Shown: piece after piece, positions 5,686 through 7,436 of the stretch
Layout: every line of letters starts with the position of its first letter
Position numbering within the stretch: the first letter of the stretch is position 1
Source of the DNA: JAIBAI01 sp044238875
GTDB taxonomy: Bacteria; Bacteroidota; Bacteroidia; M30B66
Assembly (NCBI GenBank): GCA_044238875.1
Contig: JBIICM010000124.1
Coordinates: 1 to 7,436, forward strand
Direction of reading: 5' to 3'
DNA: 7,436 bases
Position numbers and translations under genes: made by a program
The notes under the pieces: generated by a model
The model's input: the letters and a program-made list of their open reading frames with translations, nothing else
The model's database searches: none
What the model was told of the DNA's origin: nothing

Positions 5686-7217
5686 TCCTTATGCGTGCTG
5701 ATAAATTCTTCCCATTGCAATTGTTGCTCTTTTTTCAATACCCTTGGAAATTTATGCTGACCGCCTTCCTTCCCGAGTGTACGCATCCAATCGTAAAAAA
5801 CGGAAACAGGAAGTATCTCCAGCTGCATTTCTTTAAGCGCGGATCGTCGTTCAACGGCATAATCATCATTCAGCGCCTTGAGGTTTTCGTCCAATAAAAC
5901 CCTGAATTGACCGGGGTCAACGGGGTCATCTGTGCCTATAAACCATTTGTGTCTGAAGGTTCGGCCTTCAATCTCGCCTACCACACAAAATTCTGAAACT
6001 CCTGCATTAAGCGATTGTGCTGTTTTCAATACCGCTTGATTGAGGTTTTCAACGCTCAGGTGCTCTCCGCAAATGCTCAGATAATGTTTCGTACGGCCGG
6101 TAATGATGATTTCACAATTCTCAAGATTTGAAAAGCGGATGGTATCGCCAATCAGATAACGCCATGCACCGGCACAGGTTGAAAGCAACAAGGCATAATC
6201 AGTATGCTCTTTAACGCCATCAAGCCCCAAAACCTCGGGGTTTTCTTTGAGACTCCCGTCGGTATTGAAATTCTCCTCATTGAAGGGAATAAATTCAAAA
6301 TAAATACCGTTGTTGAGCACCAGCTCCATCGCTCTCATGTCTTTTTTACCCTGATAGGCAATAAAGCCCTCCGACGCCAGATAGGTCTCAATGTAATAAA
6401 GCGGATGTCCAAGCAGTTTTTCAAAGCCGTTTTTATAGGGCTCAAAGAATACTCCGCCGTGTACAAATATTCTCAGGTTCGGCCATAATTCATGAATATG
6501 GCTGATGCCGTAATGCTGAATAATGCGTTCAACAACAATCTGAATCCAGGCCGGAACGCCGACAATAATCCCGATATCCCAGCTACCGGCGGCCTTAACA
6601 ATCTCATCCAGTTTAGCTTCCCAGTCGCGCTCTTTGGCTATTCGCTTTCCGGGTTTATAATGGGCCTGAAACCAGAAAGGGATTTGTGTTGCGTTAATTC
6701 CGCTGAGGTCACCTTCGTAATAACCTGATTTAAATTGCAGGTCGGTTGATCCGCCGAGCATGAAAATTCCTTTTTCAAAAAACTCAGGTGGCAGATCGTA
6801 ATAAGCCAGACTTAAAATCTGCCTAACGCTGGTTTTGCGCATACTCCGGATCATGGCCTGCGTTACCGGAATTTTTTTGCTGGGAGCGCCCGATGTTCCT
6901 GAACTCAGTGCAAAATACTGAACCTTTCCCGGCCACGTTACATCCTCCTCGCCTTCAAGTGAGCGATGCCACCAGTCGCGGTGAATCGAATCATAATCAT
7001 AAACAGGCACCCTTTCCCTGAAAAGTCGCAAGGGCTCATCGGCCCAAAAGATTTCGTCGAACCCATATTTACGGCCAAAGGCGGTATCCTTTGCTTTTTT
7101 AATCAGTTTCAGGAAAGTTTTTTCCTGCTTTTTGGTTGCCTGCTGCCTTAGCCTGACAACGCTCAGGGTCTTTTGCAGCTTAATGGCCCGTTTAATTGCG
7201 ATTCCAATCAATGCCAT
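5682..7217 (-). CDS. GH3-family acyl-adenylating protein (acyl acid-amido synthetase-like)
   Basis: Member of the GH3 branch of the ANL superfamily. Characterised plant members activate a carboxylic acid with ATP and pass it to an amino acid, forming an amide; bacterial members are common in Bacteroidota but their substrates are largely unknown. The protein is full length at 511 residues. The three ATP-binding motifs are present: SSGTSGAPSKKIP (105-117), YLASEG (279-284) and WRYLIGDTIRF (352-362), followed by ITGRTKHYLSICGEHLS (372-388) at the hinge to the C-terminal domain. GGQHKFPRV (485-493) near the C-terminus carries Lys489, a candidate for the C-terminal lysine of the adenylation step. 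There is no signal peptide, so it is probably cytoplasmic; the N-terminal 1-30 is basic. It starts 9 nt after the pseudouridine synthase stop codon and overlaps the exporter gene by 4 nt. Databases may call it GH3 auxin-responsive promoter family protein; nothing here indicates a role with auxin. Confidence 0.9.
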   Translation of the reverse strand: MALIGIAIKRAIKLQKTLSVVRLRQQATKKQEKTFLKLIKKAKDTAFGRKYGFDEIFWADEPLRLFRERVPVYDYDSIHRDWWHRSLEGEEDVTWPGKVQYFALSSGTSGAPSKKIPVTQAMIRSMRKTSVRQILSLAYYDLPPEFFEKGIFMLGGSTDLQFKSGYYEGDLSGINATQIPFWFQAHYKPGKRIAKERDWEAKLDEIVKAAGSWDIGIIVGVPAWIQIVVERIIQHYGISHIHELWPNLRIFVHGGVFFEPYKNGFEKLLGHPLYYIETYLASEGFIAYQGKKDMRAMELVLNNGIYFEFIPFNEENFNTDGSLKENPEVLGLDGVKEHTDYALLLSTCAGAWRYLIGDTIRFSNLENCEIIITGRTKHYLSICGEHLSVENLNQAVLKTAQSLNAGVSEFCVVGEIEGRTFRHKWFIGTDDPVDPGQFRVLLDENLKALNDDYAVERRSALKEMQLEILPVSVFYDWMRTLGKEGGQHKFPRVLKKEQQLQWEEFISTHKE

Positions 7218-7226
7218 GGGTTGAAT

Positions 7227-7436
7227 TTAACTCATTTTCAAAAGATTGACTTCTTTATCTGTCAGAAAGCGAAATTTACCCCTTGCCAGATTCTTTTTTG
7301 TCAATCCGGCAAAATAAGTGCGGTCGAGTTTTGTTACGGTATAACCAAGGTGTTCAAAAATCCGGCGAACAATTCTGTTCTTACCGGAATGCAGCACAAT
7401 GCCCACTTCATTTTTTGCCGTACCCTCACCGATCCA
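7227..7436 (-). CDS. RsuA/RluB-type rRNA pseudouridine synthase, C-terminal fragment (5' end outside window)
   Basis: The last 69 codons plus TAA at 7227-7229 are present; the frame is open to the right edge. VGIVLHSGKNRIVRRIFEHL followed by GYTVTKLDRTYFAGLTKKNL is the conserved C-terminal part of the RsuA/RluB/RluE family, which converts specific uridines of rRNA to pseudouridine. The N-terminal S4 RNA-binding domain and the catalytic aspartate lie outside the window. The end, ARGKFRFLTDKEVNLLKMS, matches the usual family terminus, so the gene is not truncated at its 3' end. RluB (23S rRNA) seems more likely than RsuA from the C-terminal resemblance, but the fragment cannot settle it. GH3 starts 9 nt downstream, so this is probably the first visible gene of the operon; its promoter is outside the window. 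Confidence 0.88.
   Translation of the reverse strand, partial: WIGEGTAKNEVGIVLHSGKNRIVRRIFEHLGYTVTKLDRTYFAGLTKKNLARGKFRFLTDKEVNLLKMS

Noticed and set aside
5689..5693. AAGGA (minus strand) as a Shine-Dalgarno for the exporter gene
   Set aside because: It lies only one base before the ATG, too near for normal ribosome positioning, and it encodes the end of GH3. Coupling through the ATGA overlap is the better explanation.
1..7217. Functional link between acs and GH3, both acyl-adenylating enzymes
   Set aside because: They lie in different transcription units, separated by two terminators and the plus-strand marR-yceI unit. Shared chemistry alone is not evidence of a common pathway.

Overview
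This window looks like ordinary chromosome from a member of the Bacteroidota; genus and species cannot be told from the sequence. The evidence is the protein families and pairings (MarR regulator next to a YceI lipoprotein, M49 peptidase with a lipoprotein signal, bacterial GH3 protein), start codons preceded by AT-rich sequence with no clear Shine-Dalgarno, and a TAnnTTTG promoter element just upstream of a start codon. Base composition looks moderate and even. I see no mobile element, CRISPR array, tRNA or rRNA.

Layout. (1) Positions 1-908, minus strand: the N-terminal 302 residues of acetyl-CoA synthetase, running off the left edge. (2) 1062-1463, minus: methylmalonyl-CoA epimerase. A strong intrinsic terminator at 966-999 separates it from acs, so the two are probably separate transcripts. 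(3) 1464-1607: divergent intergenic region with a marR promoter and a palindrome that may be the MarR operator. (4) 1608-2063 and 2100-2759, plus: MarR-family regulator and YceI-family lipoprotein, a likely operon, ended by a 16-bp bidirectional terminator hairpin at 2777-2812. (5) 2820-2968: non-coding, with three closely spaced inverted repeats. (6) 2969-7436, minus: a tightly packed unit. In transcription order it holds the C-terminus of an RsuA/RluB-type rRNA pseudouridine synthase (cut by the right edge), a complete GH3-family acyl-adenylating protein, a LysE/RhtB-type exporter, and a dipeptidyl peptidase III-like M49 lipoprotein. The gaps are 9 nt, a 4-nt ATGA overlap, and 2 nt.

How the genes may work together. 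acs and mce both belong to C2/C3 acyl-CoA metabolism (acetate activation; propionyl-CoA to succinyl-CoA). MarR-YceI is a regulator plus an envelope lipid-binding lipoprotein. The most interesting idea is the GH3-LysE-M49 unit. GH3 proteins join acyl acids to amino acids through an acyl-adenylate, LysE proteins export amino acids or derivatives, and M49 enzymes release dipeptides. Their order and translational coupling suggest a module that makes and exports an amino-acid conjugate, with extracytoplasmic peptide turnover nearby. That is inference; each family assignment is much firmer than the joint function.
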